Shown: positions 30,512 to 40,106, numbered from the stretch's first letter. The stretch is 64,000 nt of DNA from Pythium myriotylum (GCA_023091665.1 JALJCQ010000004.1:1550001-1614000), one strand, 5' to 3'. The notes: generated from the letters alone by a model not told the origin. Made by a program: numbers and translations.

Positions 30512-30994
30512 TTACTTTGCACACACGTAGGCGTTGGCGGTGGTGATTTGCCCGAGCCTTGCGCGTGAATAGATCAAACAATCATCTACACTCGTCTCGA
30601 CGTTTTCCAGCACAGACTGCGGAACAGCGCCAGCGTAGTTCCCGACACAAAACGTGCTGGAACTGTCTGGTGAGAGCGTGAAGAAGATGGTAGGTTGCCC
30701 AAACTGCAACTGAAGGGAGAAGAGTTCTCTGCGATCGTCCGAGCGTTCTTCATTGGAGCCCCAGAATGCTTGCATCCCTGTCGAAATACTTGCAAACATG
30801 TCCTTCAAACGATCGTCGATCACCGGATGATCTCTAACTGGCCTCATCTGTGTCAATGCCTGCACCCGTTCCTGCTGATACGAAATGAAAGCTTCCAACA
30901 ATTCACGAGGCACAGACGGTGCACTGCTCATAACTTGAGGGGACATCTTAGCCCTGATGGATATTGCTTGCAGCGCATTGTGCCGTGCGATCAC
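30512..30994 (-). pseudogene. Helitron Rep N-terminal domain (Helitron_like_N)
   Basis: The minus-strand frame contains LLEAFISYQQERVQAL, RRELFSLQLQFGQPTIFFTL and FCVGNYAGAV, the Helitron-like N domain in which F-G-x-P-x-x-F-x-T is conserved. It lies just downstream of the DUF6570-type region at 31333-32457, with a broken frame between (30995-31332). It ends NAYVCA followed by AAAGTAAGTG, which could be an intron donor, directly before the inversion breakpoint. The continuation is at 25140 on the plus strand. Confidence 0.82.
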
Positions 30995-31332
30995 ATCGAA
31001 TGCGACGAGAGAGAATACGGGTGACGGGCGTGAAGCCGCGATGACAATCTCAGGCAGTATCGGACGAACTCCAACAAACTGATAGGGACAGCTCTTGGCT
31101 CATCAAGACGACCTCGACCGGACGGAAATAGATCGCAAAAAGCGTGCGACCAGAATACTGGGTCAAAATCCGACAAGATTCCTGACGAACGATACACTAC
31201 AACACCTCTCCTCGTCAAAGCATGTTGCACTTCCTCGGTTGTACGTGTGCGAAGTCACTGATCAAGCCGACCGACAGTTGTTCACATTCCTCATCATATT
31301 CAGTGACGGCTTCAAATGCTGGTAGTGGAGTG

Positions 31333-32457
31333 TTATGCCGCCATGTTGATTGATCCAGTTCCTGGGAGCCGTCGGATAAGCTGCTGGGAGGTCGAGTAGA
31401 CGGCACTTGTGGTGGATCTGTCTACAACAAAACGGGTGCGCGCGACGTTTGCAGAAGCTTCACACTCCTGTGCCTCCTCCAGTTTGGAATAGAGATGATT
31501 GTTGCACATGTACCAAGAGATTTGTTCCCGAAACCGAGACACCCGGACATCATACTTTTTGAACCTAGCCGCCTTCTGTACTGGCGTCAGTGCACCCACC
31601 AATGTGATCCCAATGATGCCGTTTCCCACGACCTCACGCGGAAGCAGCGTAGCTGGTGGGCCAGGATCCGCTCGGAAGAAGTAGGCATGCGATCGAAGTG
31701 ATGTGTGTTTGCCCTCTCGAACAACCGAGATGTAGTGAAACGGCTGAGATAGGTTCATCATCGCATTTTCAGTCCGCGTTATGTCTTGAAACACCGAGGG
31801 GAGCTCTCCGATGTACAGACCGTTCGCTATTGCGAATTTGGGTGGATGAGAACGTGCCTTGTCGAGAAGTGAAGATCGGCATGAACCACACACCTGAAGG
31901 ATGGGATGTCCATCACTCTCACATACTCCGTTCCGTGATACCAGTGAACCACGAAGTTCGGGAACAATGTTGGCCACACTGTAGTGTGACAAAACTGGGT
32001 TTGGGAGATTGGGTGGCGCTTTCAGTCGCGATGACATAGCTTGAATGAGTTTTGGGTTTTGTCGTACATTGAGTATTTTGGTGCGGCTTGCTTCGTGGAA
32101 GCAATCACACACACAACACACCAACTCGGTGAGTGCTTTACCCGAAAAACGGCTTCGACATTTGTTGAGGATCTGCGTTTTCACTGCGGTGATTTGGTAA
32201 GTGTGAGATTTGACGCATGAAACAACTCGTGATATTTGTGTCGCATCGATCCGCCGGCGTTGGGCTCTCACCCGTTCCTCTGCTCTCTTCTGATTCGTCA
32301 TTGATGTGCGAGCTTTGCGCTTCCTCTCTCGGATACGAACATTTACAGCGATCCGCCGAGCCTCACCGGTCAATGAGGACCGTGTCACACACTGCATCCA
32401 GATTGATATCTCAAGTTGGAATTTCACTGACGTGTTAAAAACTTGAAATGACGTCAT
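31333..32457 (-). pseudogene. Helitron N-terminal region with DUF6570-like domain
   Basis: 374 codons open. After a basic N-terminus (IRERKRKARTSMTNQKRAEE) there is CVCDC and then CGSCRSSLLDKARSHPPKFA, IANGLYIGELPSVFQDIT and TRTENAMMNLSQPFHYISVV, which fits the DUF6570 region found at the start of many Helitron proteins (C-x-x-C, ANGLxIG, LT..E..L). LRSHAYFFRADPGPPATLLP and IGITLVGALTPVQKA follow. There is no clear ATG near 32457. This region accompanies the Rep nuclease and probably acts in DNA binding; it was originally continuous with 30512-30994. Confidence 0.8.
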
Positions 32458-32635
32458 ACCAGTGCAACAACGGGTTTGATTTCCAACGTTTCTTCACGAT
32501 GGTTGGAAAATATGGAGCTGCAACTCATCACTGAAACTCAACCCGTACACTGTGTGTATACAAGATGTTGCCGAAGGAATACAGATTCGTAGGCCAGCAG
32601 TTCCCACTTAGTGGCGGTGTCAGTGAGATCCAGTT

Positions 32636-32971
32636 TGTGGCGAGGCTGACCTCGTTACGTCACGTACACTGTGGAGCAGTGTAAGAAGCGCGCAACACAG
32701 GGACTTGTGTTGGGTTGGGCAAATGGGAAACTGAATTTATGGATTAGGAAACCTAGAAAAACCTACTCTTTGTATATAAAACCTCGCAGATCCGCCCTCG
32801 GATTTCTGCCATCCACCCAATCACAAGACCCTAGCGTGATTGGTGGGAAATCGGGATAATATCGTATGATATTATCCAATCAGGAGACATCGCAACTAGA
32901 TGGGTTCACGATGTTCCTATCGGACGCCATTGACATGGGTCCGTACCATGTAACGGACACACCCCGTTACA
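32636..32971 (-). repeat. Family C 3' LTR (left copy)
   Basis: 336 bp, TGTGGCGAGG...CCCCGTTACA on the plus strand. It differs from the right copy at about eight sites (near 32684, 32711-32716, 32737 and 32817). On the plus strand it holds TATATAAAA at 32773-32781, about 310 bp before the antisense ATG, as well as CCAATCA motifs on both sides. Confidence 0.95.
32773..32781 (+). promoter_or_regulatory. TATA-like box oriented toward the antisense ORF
   Basis: TATATAAAA on the plus strand within the 3' LTR; the antisense frame starts at 33093. On the minus strand the same bases read TTTTATATAC, a weaker match, so the LTR may be bidirectional. Oomycete promoters often lack TATA boxes, so function is an inference. 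Confidence 0.4.
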
Positions 32972-32984
32972 TCACCCTCCCCTC
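32972..32984 (-). promoter_or_regulatory. Family C polypurine tract
   Basis: The minus strand reads GAGGGGAGGGTGA directly before TGTAACGGGG of the 3' LTR. It is the plus-strand primer expected for reverse transcription and fixes the orientation of the element. Confidence 0.8.
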
Positions 32985-33092
32985 AAGACGAAAGTCGCAT
33001 TGAACGACTTGCGACAGGGAGCACTTGTTGGTCAGTTGGTCCAACGGCGAGTCGCGAGCCGCGGCGTTGATCGTCACCGATCAACGCCTTCA

Positions 33093-34869
33093 ATGTCGCG
33101 GTCCATTCGGAGAATGGACGCGAAGAAGACCATCAGCGCCGCCGACTACCGCGCTGCAATGGCAGTGCGCGCCATCAGCGCGGCTCAGGCGAGCGAGGAT
33201 GCCGCTGCGCGCACCAGCGCAGCGGTCGAAGACAACTCGACGGCCGGCGAGGGCCCCACCTCGACCGAGCCACTTGAAGGCACCGCGAACAACGACGGTG
33301 GTCATCCACCGTCGTCCAAGACGACTGAAGACCCATCGGCCGACGCCGAGATGCGCTGCGACGTCGAGGCCGACGGCGACGAAGAGATGAAGGCGCCGGC
33401 GAGCGCTGCGACGTTGATCGTCGCAGCACGCAGAGCCGCGCCTCCAGAGCGTTCGCCGACGCTGTCGGAGCTCGTCGATTACGACGAGAGCGACGGCGAA
33501 GAAGAAGCCAAGTCGGAGTACCCTGCCGCGCGCGCGGTCCTTTCGAAGAATCACCATTGTTCAGCTGCTCGTCGTCCGAGCGGTCGCCGAATACTACTCG
33601 GCGCCGTACAGCGAGGCGGACGGGCAGATGAAGGAGGATGGGGAGGTCGCGGAAGATCCCAGCCCTCACGATCGACATGATCGTGAGGTGATCATCACCA
33701 ACGCGACTCAAGAGTCCGAGGATCGAGCCTTGAGATCCTCGGTGCCAGAAGTCACACCCTGGCTTTCATCGGCTTACGACATCAGCCGATGGAGTGGTGC
33801 GCACGATCCCTTGCGGACGTACGATCTCTTTGACTGCGGTTGGCTCGAAGACGGTCCGTACGTTGCGCGCCAATATCGCGACCGCGAGATGCGCCGTCGA
33901 TTTTTAATCGAATACTTTTTCGAACGGCGTTTATATCGTCACAACGATAGACCAACTAATCGCGACCTCCCTGCGTTGATCCAGGGATGGAATCAATTCC
34001 TTGACAACGTCAAGGTCAAGGGAGGCATGAAGACCTGGCTCGTTGCGCTCAAGTCGCAACGAGAGAAGTTCGAAGGGTTCTCCGAAACTGGTGGACGAAT
34101 GCGCGTCCACCGGCACTCGCGCCGTAATGGCTTGCCTTGTTTCGTGTTGGGAGGAGCCTGCCCACACTGTCCACCTGACGCTGAACGCGTCACTCGCGAG
34201 GAATACCTCAGCGAAGGGTGGAGAGGTCGGATCCCTGCCGACCTCCTCGAGGCCATTACAGGCCTCGAGCAAATCTACGAGCGCCGCCGCGCGAGCGAGG
34301 AGCGTGTTGCTTCCTCGCTGCCTTACGCAGCAGGTGGATCTCGTCGTACTGAGCGACGAGACCCGGAACATCTTCGAGGAGAGCCTCGCGCGGCTCCCAG
34401 CTATCTGCAGATGGCGGATAGCCGCGCAATCGAACGAGATACTTCGTTCGATTACCTCCCTGCTGATCCCTATGATTCAGCAGGCACTCAACGATCCAGT
34501 GCTCAGCACCACTGGAGTCAACCAGTGGGGGCGGCGGCGGTGGGAAGACATTATCCACCGGCCGCGCCGACGTATCTTCAACGCGACGAGTCGTACTCGG
34601 CTCGTCGCGACGACTCGGACGATCTTCGGCTCGAGCTTGCGCAGGAGCGTCTCCGCGCAGACCTTGCGGAGGAGCGGTCGCAGCGAGTGCGGCTGGAGGC
34701 GCAGCTGGCGACGCTGCGGGGCTCGCACGACCGTGTTCAAGCGGAGTTGAACACGCTTGTCCGGGAGTACAAGCTTCTCCTCGGGACTCTTGAGCGCTCG
34801 GGGATTCCGATTGCTCGGAAGCGCCGTCGTACTGATGGTACGGACGAAGGCGACCAACGTAGAACCTAG
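33093..34869 (+). pseudogene. Antisense accessory ORF of family C (two frames, about 590 aa originally)
   Basis: Runs opposite to gag-pol. The first frame starts at ATG 33093 (MSRSIRRMDAKKTISAADYR), is Ala/Glu/Asp-rich with acidic patches (DYDESDGEEEAK) and stops at 33680. After about 33530 the coding signal moves by one base (RITIVQLLVVRAVAEYYSAP) into the frame ending at 34869. That part contains DCGWLEDGPYVARQYRDREM, FLIEYFFERRLYRHNDR, a CPHC motif (GGACPHCPPDAERV) and, near the end, a strong heptad region (LELAQERLRADLAEERSQRV) followed by a basic tail KRRRTD. No family recognised. The last about 614 bp overlap the chromodomain end of pol on the other strand. A deleted relative lies at 54171-54304. 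Confidence 0.7.
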
Positions 34870-35527
34870 GATGCGTCCGCATCCTACGAGGAAGCTCAAG
34901 CGTGTACGCGTGCCCCATGCGGCGGAGCACGCGGAACGGACCGATGAACTTCGGTAGCAACTTGTTGCTACCGACGTTGGTCACTGCATGTGTAGGTAGG
35001 GTAGTCGTTGATAACAACACTAAGTCACCTTCATTAAATGAAAGAGTGTTTCCTCTTCCATTCTTGTCTGCGTTCATCTTCTGTCGATCGATCGCGTGGG
35101 CGATCGAGTCCTGTACAAAGCGGACAACCGCTTGGCGCTTCAGCAAGAAGTCCTCTGCTGACTCTGTTTGCTTGGCAGCAGCGCGCGACGTGCGCGCTGC
35201 TGAGATGTCCATCTCTTCTTCGACGAGAGCGACATCGCTCTCGTCGCCGTCGAAGTCGTCATCATCGACTTCGAGCGCGTCGTCGGCTTCATCGTCGTCG
35301 TTGTCGTCGTTCACACGATCGCGACCGATGACTGGAGCGTCATCGGTGGGAGGATCGACCATTACGTTGATCTCCGAGGAGCGAGAGCGGTCCGGGAGCT
35401 CGCTCGAGCGAGTCCCTCCCTCCCCTGAAGGAGACTCACTCTCCAAGAGGGTTGGAATACGTGGATGGCGGAGGCCAGTCACGTAGAAAGTTGTTGATGG
35501 CGAATTCGACCATCGGCAAAAACTCAC
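34256..35527 (-). CDS. Family C integrase C-terminus and chromodomain
   Basis: 424 codons open. It contains RQKMNADKNGRGNTLSFNEG, DLVLLSTTTLP and LLPKFIGPFRVLRRMGHAY, the SH3-like C-terminal domain of Gypsy integrases, then a Pro/Ala/Ser linker, then EHWIVECLLNHRDQ with TKYLVRLRGYPPSADSWEP, a chromodomain with the W-EP motif. The start (to about residue 20) is a frame shadow; the integrase core joins near FYVTGLRHPRIPTLL. The chromodomain would steer integration to heterochromatin. The low-complexity linker is antisense to the coiled coil of the accessory frame. Confidence 0.9.
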   Translation of the reverse strand: MSFCRWSNSPSTTFYVTGLRHPRIPTLLESESPSGEGGTRSSELPDRSRSSEINVMVDPPTDDAPVIGRDRVNDDNDDDEADDALEVDDDDFDGDESDVALVEEEMDISAARTSRAAAKQTESAEDFLLKRQAVVRFVQDSIAHAIDRQKMNADKNGRGNTLSFNEGDLVLLSTTTLPTHAVTNVGSNKLLPKFIGPFRVLRRMGHAYTLELPRRMRTHPRFYVGRLRPYHQYDGASEQSESPSAQESRGEACTPGQACSTPLEHGRASPAASPAAPPAALAATAPPQGLRGDAPAQARAEDRPSRRDEPSTTRRVEDTSARPVDNVFPPPPPPLVDSSGAEHWIVECLLNHRDQQGGNRTKYLVRLRGYPPSADSWEPREALLEDVPGLVAQYDEIHLLRKAARKQHAPRSRGGARRFARGL

Positions 35528-35528
35528 T

Positions 35529-36038
35529 TCAGCTCGAGAACGAGTGGACGTAGCCTCGAAGAATCTCTTCGATCACGCGGTTCGCGCGCTCCGTCTGACC
35601 ATCGGTCTCAGGATGGTCAGAGGTCGACATCTTGATTCGTGTTCCGAGGGAACGGAAGACAGCGCGCCAGAACTTCGCGGTGAACCGTGGATCTCGATCT
35701 GACACGAGCTCTCGTGGCAGTCCATGGTGTCGAAACACCGTGTCGACGAAGACGCGAGCGCAGCCTTCGGCTGTGATCGTCTCTGGAACTGCAGCAAGAT
35801 GCACCATCTTGCTGAAACGATTCACGAACACGAGGATCCCGTTGTTCTTCTGTTCATCTTCGGGAAACCCGAAGATGAAGTCCATGGAGACGGACTCCCA
35901 GCACTCTGTCGGTACCGGCAGAGACTGTAGCGGCGCGCGAAGTGAAGGTCCCGACTTCACTCGCTGGCAAACCTCGCAAGCACGGACGTACTTGCGCACG
36001 AACTTGAATTGGCGAGGCCAATAAAAGTCGCGACTCAA
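35529..36038 (-). CDS. Family C integrase core
   Basis: RDFYWPRQFKFVRKYVRACE followed by VCQRVKSG gives the CxxC half of the zinc finger; the His half (YHDDPVSGHRG) is at the end of the RT/RNase H frame, so a frameshift lies near 36045. The catalytic core shows SMDFIFGFPED (Asp), LVSDRDPRFTAKFW (Asp) and HPETDGQTERANRVIEE (Glu), a complete DDE set. It joins the element cDNA to host DNA. The frame stops at 35529 and continues shifted into the C-terminal part. Confidence 0.93.
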   Translation of the reverse strand: MSRDFYWPRQFKFVRKYVRACEVCQRVKSGPSLRAPLQSLPVPTECWESVSMDFIFGFPEDEQKNNGILVFVNRFSKMVHLAAVPETITAEGCARVFVDTVFRHHGLPRELVSDRDPRFTAKFWRAVFRSLGTRIKMSTSDHPETDGQTERANRVIEEILRGYVHSFSS

Positions 36039-36050
36039 CGTGAGATATGT

Positions 36051-37628
36051 CTACTCACGTCCACGATGTCCGCTCACTGGATCATCGTGGTACTCGTACA
36101 TGATCCGCAGGCGCAGATCATGATCTCCTGGGACGACGACACGCGGAGTGTCGTCGGCAACGGCGCTGTAGAACAGCAGGCCGTTCCGCTGCGTGTATCG
36201 ATGGACCTTTGATCGATACGAAGCCGGCAAGCTCTTCAACGCTTGCGGCGATGGCTCCGCAAGGTAGGCCATCAAGCGCACGACCTCAGGGTCGTGTGCA
36301 TTCGCAGCACGAATGTCGTCGAGCAAGGTCGACGACGGAACACTGGAGCTGAACGCACTCGCTGCGTTCAGAGAATCTTGGGCGACGACCGTCGGCTCAA
36401 AGTCTGGCCGACGGGACAGAGCATCCGCGACGACGTTGAGTCGTCCGGGCTTGTACTTGACGGAGAAGTTATACTCCGCGAAGAAAGACAGCCACCTCGC
36501 CATGCGCTGCGAGAGGTGTGGGCTGTTCACATCCGTGCGCAAAGACGCATGGTCTGTGAAGACCTTGAACGGTCTATCTCCAAGCAGATAGACGCGGAAC
36601 TTGGCCAGTGCATACTTCATGGCAAGGAGCTCCTTGTCATGCACTGGATAATTACGCTCAGCTGGTTGCAGCTGACGCGACTGGTAACAGACGACGCGCT
36701 CAGCGCTGTCGTCGTCGAACTGCATCAGCGCTGCGCCGATGGCAAAGTCGCTTGCGTCACAAACCACGTGGAATGGTTTGTCCTGGTCCGCGATCGCCAG
36801 AACTGGCGATTGAATCAACCTTTGCTTGATGCCTTCGAAGGAACGCTGACACTCAGCGTTCCAAGTCCACTTGGTGTCTTTCTTGAGCAATCGAGAAAGA
36901 GGAACAGTCATCTCGGCGTAGTTGCGCGAGTACTTGCGCAAGTACGCCGCGAGACCAAGGAACTTGCGTAGTCCCTTGACGTCGAGTGGCGTCGGCCACT
37001 CCTTGATCGCTCTGATCTTCTCGGGATCAGGACGCACGCCGTTCTTGCCGACTATACACCCAAGAACGGGTATCTCGCTGGCCGCAATGATACACTTCTT
37101 CAGGTTCGCGTACAGCTTATGCTCTCGCATAAGTGTGAGAACCTCTCTGATGTGGAGTCTGTGAACCTCCAGATCAGTCTTCCCGTCCATAGCTCGGCTA
37201 TGAACGAAGACATCGTCGAAGTAGCTTGGTGCGAAGGCTCGCACTGGGCGCAATAGGTGCGATACGCGTCTATTGAATGTGGCTGGTGCGTTGCTGAGGC
37301 CCTGAGGCATCACCAACCACTCCCAGAGCATTCCGCTTGGGGTGCTGACGGCCGTGAACGGAATGTCCCGTTCACGCATCAAGATCTGATAGAATCCGTC
37401 CATCAGATCCATCGACGAGAAGATGGTGCTCTTCGCCATCCCGTCGATGATGACGTCCTTCCTCGCGTCTGCGCCGGTATCGTCGCCGCGTTCAACAAGT
37501 TGAACGCGTGTACAATCCGCCACCCTCCTGTTGCCTTGCGCACACAGAAGGTCGGAGAGCTGTGAGGGGAGGTAGACTCCCTCACAGACGTTCTGCGAAG
37601 AACATGCCGATCGCTTCGACCTGTTCAC
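36051..37628 (-). CDS. Family C reverse transcriptase and RNase H
   Basis: 525 codons open. The first about 65 residues are out of frame; the true N-terminal RT text (CVRKATGGWRIVHAFN) lies in the frame 37585-37403. From there: STIFSSMDLMDGFYQI (catalytic Asp), VMPQGLSNAPATFNRR and SYFDDVFVHS (YFDD box), then the connection, VVCDASDFAIGAALMQ, ELLAMKYALAKFRVYL and VFTDHASLR (RNase H), and PGRLNVVADALSRRP. It ends with YEYHDDPVSGHRG, the first part of the integrase zinc finger. The enzyme copies the RNA and degrades it. Single RNase H, unlike family B. Confidence 0.93.
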   Translation of the reverse strand: MNRSKRSACSSQNVCEGVYLPSQLSDLLCAQGNRRVADCTRVQLVERGDDTGADARKDVIIDGMAKSTIFSSMDLMDGFYQILMRERDIPFTAVSTPSGMLWEWLVMPQGLSNAPATFNRRVSHLLRPVRAFAPSYFDDVFVHSRAMDGKTDLEVHRLHIREVLTLMREHKLYANLKKCIIAASEIPVLGCIVGKNGVRPDPEKIRAIKEWPTPLDVKGLRKFLGLAAYLRKYSRNYAEMTVPLSRLLKKDTKWTWNAECQRSFEGIKQRLIQSPVLAIADQDKPFHVVCDASDFAIGAALMQFDDDSAERVVCYQSRQLQPAERNYPVHDKELLAMKYALAKFRVYLLGDRPFKVFTDHASLRTDVNSPHLSQRMARWLSFFAEYNFSVKYKPGRLNVVADALSRRPDFEPTVVAQDSLNAASAFSSSVPSSTLLDDIRAANAHDPEVVRLMAYLAEPSPQALKSLPASYRSKVHRYTQRNGLLFYSAVADDTPRVVVPGDHDLRLRIMYEYHDDPVSGHRGRE

Positions 37629-38098
37629 GAGGCAATGGCCACTGCTTCATGACACAGTACTTCGAACCTGGCTTCAGGTCGATCTCGTGCCGAATGCCTT
37701 TGTCCTTCGGCAATTCGCACGGCACAGATTCGGGGAACACATCCGCGAATTCGACCAAATCCTCGTAGAGAGGATTTCCCTTGAGCGACTCCCAGGATTG
37801 AGCCGAGTACCGCTCAATCCGAGTCTTCTCATCGAGGACGCTCTCGTCCATCGATGAGCTGCTGAGAAGCCGTTCCTTCTCAGCAAACACCACTGCCGAC
37901 CGGATATCGGTCACACATTCGTCCTCCGCGACGAGAATACAGATCTGCGCGATCTTTCCTTGGCGCAGATCTCGCAAGAACCGCTTGGGTTATAGCGTAG
38001 GCAGTGCAGTGATCTCCGAAGTTGACTTCGGAGGCGCAATGACCTCCAGAGTGGATGCACCCACTCTCGTGCCGTCGTTGACTAAGACGTTGATCGTC
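37582..38098 (-). pseudogene. Family C protease-RT linker
   Basis: The frame 37977-37582 contains LVEFADVFPESVPCELPKDK and HEIDLKPGSKYCVMKQWPLP, the conserved segment that leads into Gypsy RT (FxDVFPxxLPxxLPxxR-x-x-x-HxI). It shares a frame with 38322-37990 but is separated from it by an in-frame TAA (37990-37992), and it loses frame at 37582 before the RT fingers. No independent function. Confidence 0.85.
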
Positions 38099-38947
38099 TC
38101 AGTTTCTTCCTGCAGACTCCTCGAGCTGCAGTTGCGCAACTGCAGCGAGATCCCCATCGCACGACGTTCTAGTCGAGGCGGAGAGTCGACGTTGCCTCCT
38201 TGCGGCAGACGTCGAGACCTTCCTCTCATAGTGCTGCCCCTGTGGCAAGCACTGTCTTCTTGGCTCGTGCGACTTATTCCCACGAGGATCTTCCTTACTT
38301 GACTCGTGCGACTCACTCGCACGAGAAGTCTTCGGCGCTGTCTGCGACTCTACGCAGACCCCGGCAGCTGGCTCGACGACAAAGGTCGACTCTTTGTCGT
38401 AGTCTTGGGCAGTCGTACTAACGACCGAGTGACTGATGAGGCCATCACACTCATCTTTCACACGTCCACATGCATCTGGACGCTCCAGAACCGACATCAG
38501 GTGGCCACCTGATGACCGAGCGGCGGGGATCGTAACGGATCGATGCCGCCAGCTGATCCATGGCTCGTGTGAACGGAGCCATGGCAGGCCTAGAATGACG
38601 TCGAACTTGTCATCTAGATCGAGTACGACAAAGTCGTCGTCGTACTCATTGCCTTCAAGCGTGTAGTGGAGGCCCACTACGCGTTTCATAACCTTCACCG
38701 TTGCGCCAGTTGCAAGGCGCACCGTCATCCTCGTCGGAGGAATGTCTCGCTCGACAACGTCGAGCCTCAAAGACTCGATAGACTGTCGTCGAACGAAGTT
38801 GTTCGACGCCCCACAGTCTACGAGGGCACGAAGCGAAGACGAAGCTTCTTCGACTTCGAGCTCCAAGGTGATGAGGGCCTCATCATCACCAGGTGTGGCG
38901 AAGCACGGAGACTGTGCTTTGGGAGCAGCCTTCGTCAAGAGTCCCAC
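38099..38947 (-). CDS. Family C aspartic protease
   Basis: Retropepsin-like domain. SSSLRALVDCGASNNFVRRQ carries the active site as DCGA in place of DSGA/DTGA, a variant seen in other Gypsy proteases. DVILGLPWLRSHEPWISWRH is the conserved ILGxPWL block. It lies in a different frame from gag, with no ATG before residue 1 at the gag end, so synthesis as a Gag-Pol fusion is likely. The Ser/Arg-rich C-terminus is probably shifted out of frame after about 38300. Confidence 0.9.
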   Translation of the reverse strand: MGLLTKAAPKAQSPCFATPGDDEALITLELEVEEASSSLRALVDCGASNNFVRRQSIESLRLDVVERDIPPTRMTVRLATGATVKVMKRVVGLHYTLEGNEYDDDFVVLDLDDKFDVILGLPWLRSHEPWISWRHRSVTIPAARSSGGHLMSVLERPDACGRVKDECDGLISHSVVSTTAQDYDKESTFVVEPAAGVCVESQTAPKTSRASESHESSKEDPRGNKSHEPRRQCLPQGQHYERKVSTSAARRQRRLSASTRTSCDGDLAAVAQLQLEESAGRN

Positions 38948-38988
38948 AAACTCTCTTGACGTGACTGGATCAGTAGGGCGCTCCGCCC

Positions 38989-40074
38989 CTACTGACCCTG
39001 ACCGTTTTTTTGTTGATCATCACGCTGCTGTTTCTTCGCAGCGTGTTGATCCGACCACTGGACCTTCTTGTCCACGTGGCGACCGCGTCCATTGCCGCGA
39101 GGCATTGGGCGCGCAGCATTACACTCATAAGCGTAATGCCCGGTCTTCTGGCATCGATTGCATTTCTGCAATCGTTTGTCCACGCGAGGGCGCTGCTCGC
39201 TCTCGGCGTAGGAAAGATCCATGGCCTCTGGATCACTTGAGTCTTGTCGTCTGGACGGACGATAAGCAGCAGAATGGACATAAGCCTGTTGCAGGCTTAA
39301 GTCCTCTTGGCGAGCAGCCGAGATCGCGTCCTCGAGTTTATCAAACTCGAGGCGGAACATCTGGGTCTTGATCGGCCCATCCTCGAGCCCCTTGATAAAC
39401 GCAGCAACCTGCGTTTGATCATCGATGGGATTCTCCACGATGCAACTCACGAGGTATCGTGCGTGCTGTGCGTAATCCAGGAACTCAGCGCGAGCCCTGA
39501 ACTCGGCTCGAGGCGACTCAAACGCTTGTTTGATCTTGACCTTGAACTCTTCATACGATCCGAAGCAATACGGATCGTGCAACTTGAGGCCGAGCGCCCA
39601 CATCTTGGCACGACCTGCCAAGTTGGAGATGGCATAGGTCACTCGCATCGCATCGTCATCGATGCGACGGGCTTCAATGGAATCGTCGAGTTCGACGAAC
39701 CAACGCAACAGGCTGTCACCGTCAGCCTTGTACTTGGAGATCTCGATCTTCAACGGCTCGACGCGTCGAGGCCGCTCTGCCGCCACAGCAGCAGTCTGCT
39801 GCTGTCTCAACAACGCTGCTTGTTGAGCGCTCTGCTCGCGCAGAGCTGCAAGGCTCCCTCTCGTCTCGTTCAGCTCATGCTGGATGAACTGGGCGATACT
39901 CGCGTGCTGTTCATCACGCGAGAGCGAGAGGAGCATGGCGCCGACGGCGGCTTCGCCCACCGTCGCGGCCATGCGCTGAACAGCCTGCCACTCGAGCTCA
40001 CTCAAGTAGAGGGAGTTCTCACGCGAGTCGTGGCGACCCTGCGCGCCAGGGGTTTCCGGCGCAGGGGGATTCAT
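38989..40074 (-). CDS. Family C Gag
   Basis: 361 residues from ATG 40074 (MNPPAPETPGAQG), 33 bp inside the 5' LTR, fully open. The helical capsid-like region covers about 105-260 (LKIEISKYKADGDSLLRWFV, ARAEFLDYAQHARYLVSCIV, QVAAFIKGLEDGPIKTQMF). A single zinc knuckle, CNRCQKTGHYAYEC, lies near residue 315. An N-terminal helical stretch (AQFIQHELNETRGSLAALRE with a Gln-rich tail) could be a coiled coil. Forms the particle that packages element RNA. Confidence 0.95.
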   Translation of the reverse strand: MNPPAPETPGAQGRHDSRENSLYLSELEWQAVQRMAATVGEAAVGAMLLSLSRDEQHASIAQFIQHELNETRGSLAALREQSAQQAALLRQQQTAAVAAERPRRVEPLKIEISKYKADGDSLLRWFVELDDSIEARRIDDDAMRVTYAISNLAGRAKMWALGLKLHDPYCFGSYEEFKVKIKQAFESPRAEFRARAEFLDYAQHARYLVSCIVENPIDDQTQVAAFIKGLEDGPIKTQMFRLEFDKLEDAISAARQEDLSLQQAYVHSAAYRPSRRQDSSDPEAMDLSYAESEQRPRVDKRLQKCNRCQKTGHYAYECNAARPMPRGNGRGRHVDKKVQWSDQHAAKKQQRDDQQKNGQGQ

Positions 40075-40086
40075 AGTCGCTGGGCG

Positions 40087-40104
40087 GACTACGAAGTGCT
40101 ACCA
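40087..40104 (-). promoter_or_regulatory. Family C primer-binding site
   Basis: TGGTAGCACTTCGTAGTC on the minus strand, two bases after the 5' LTR. Its first ten bases equal the corresponding site next to the family A LTR, so both families probably use the same tRNA primer, which I do not name. Confidence 0.7.
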
Positions 40105-40106
40105 GG

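Noticed and set aside
36243..36971. 242-codon plus-strand frame opposite family C RT
   Set aside because: It lies antisense to a well-conserved RT/RNase H frame and has no features of its own, unlike 33093-34869.
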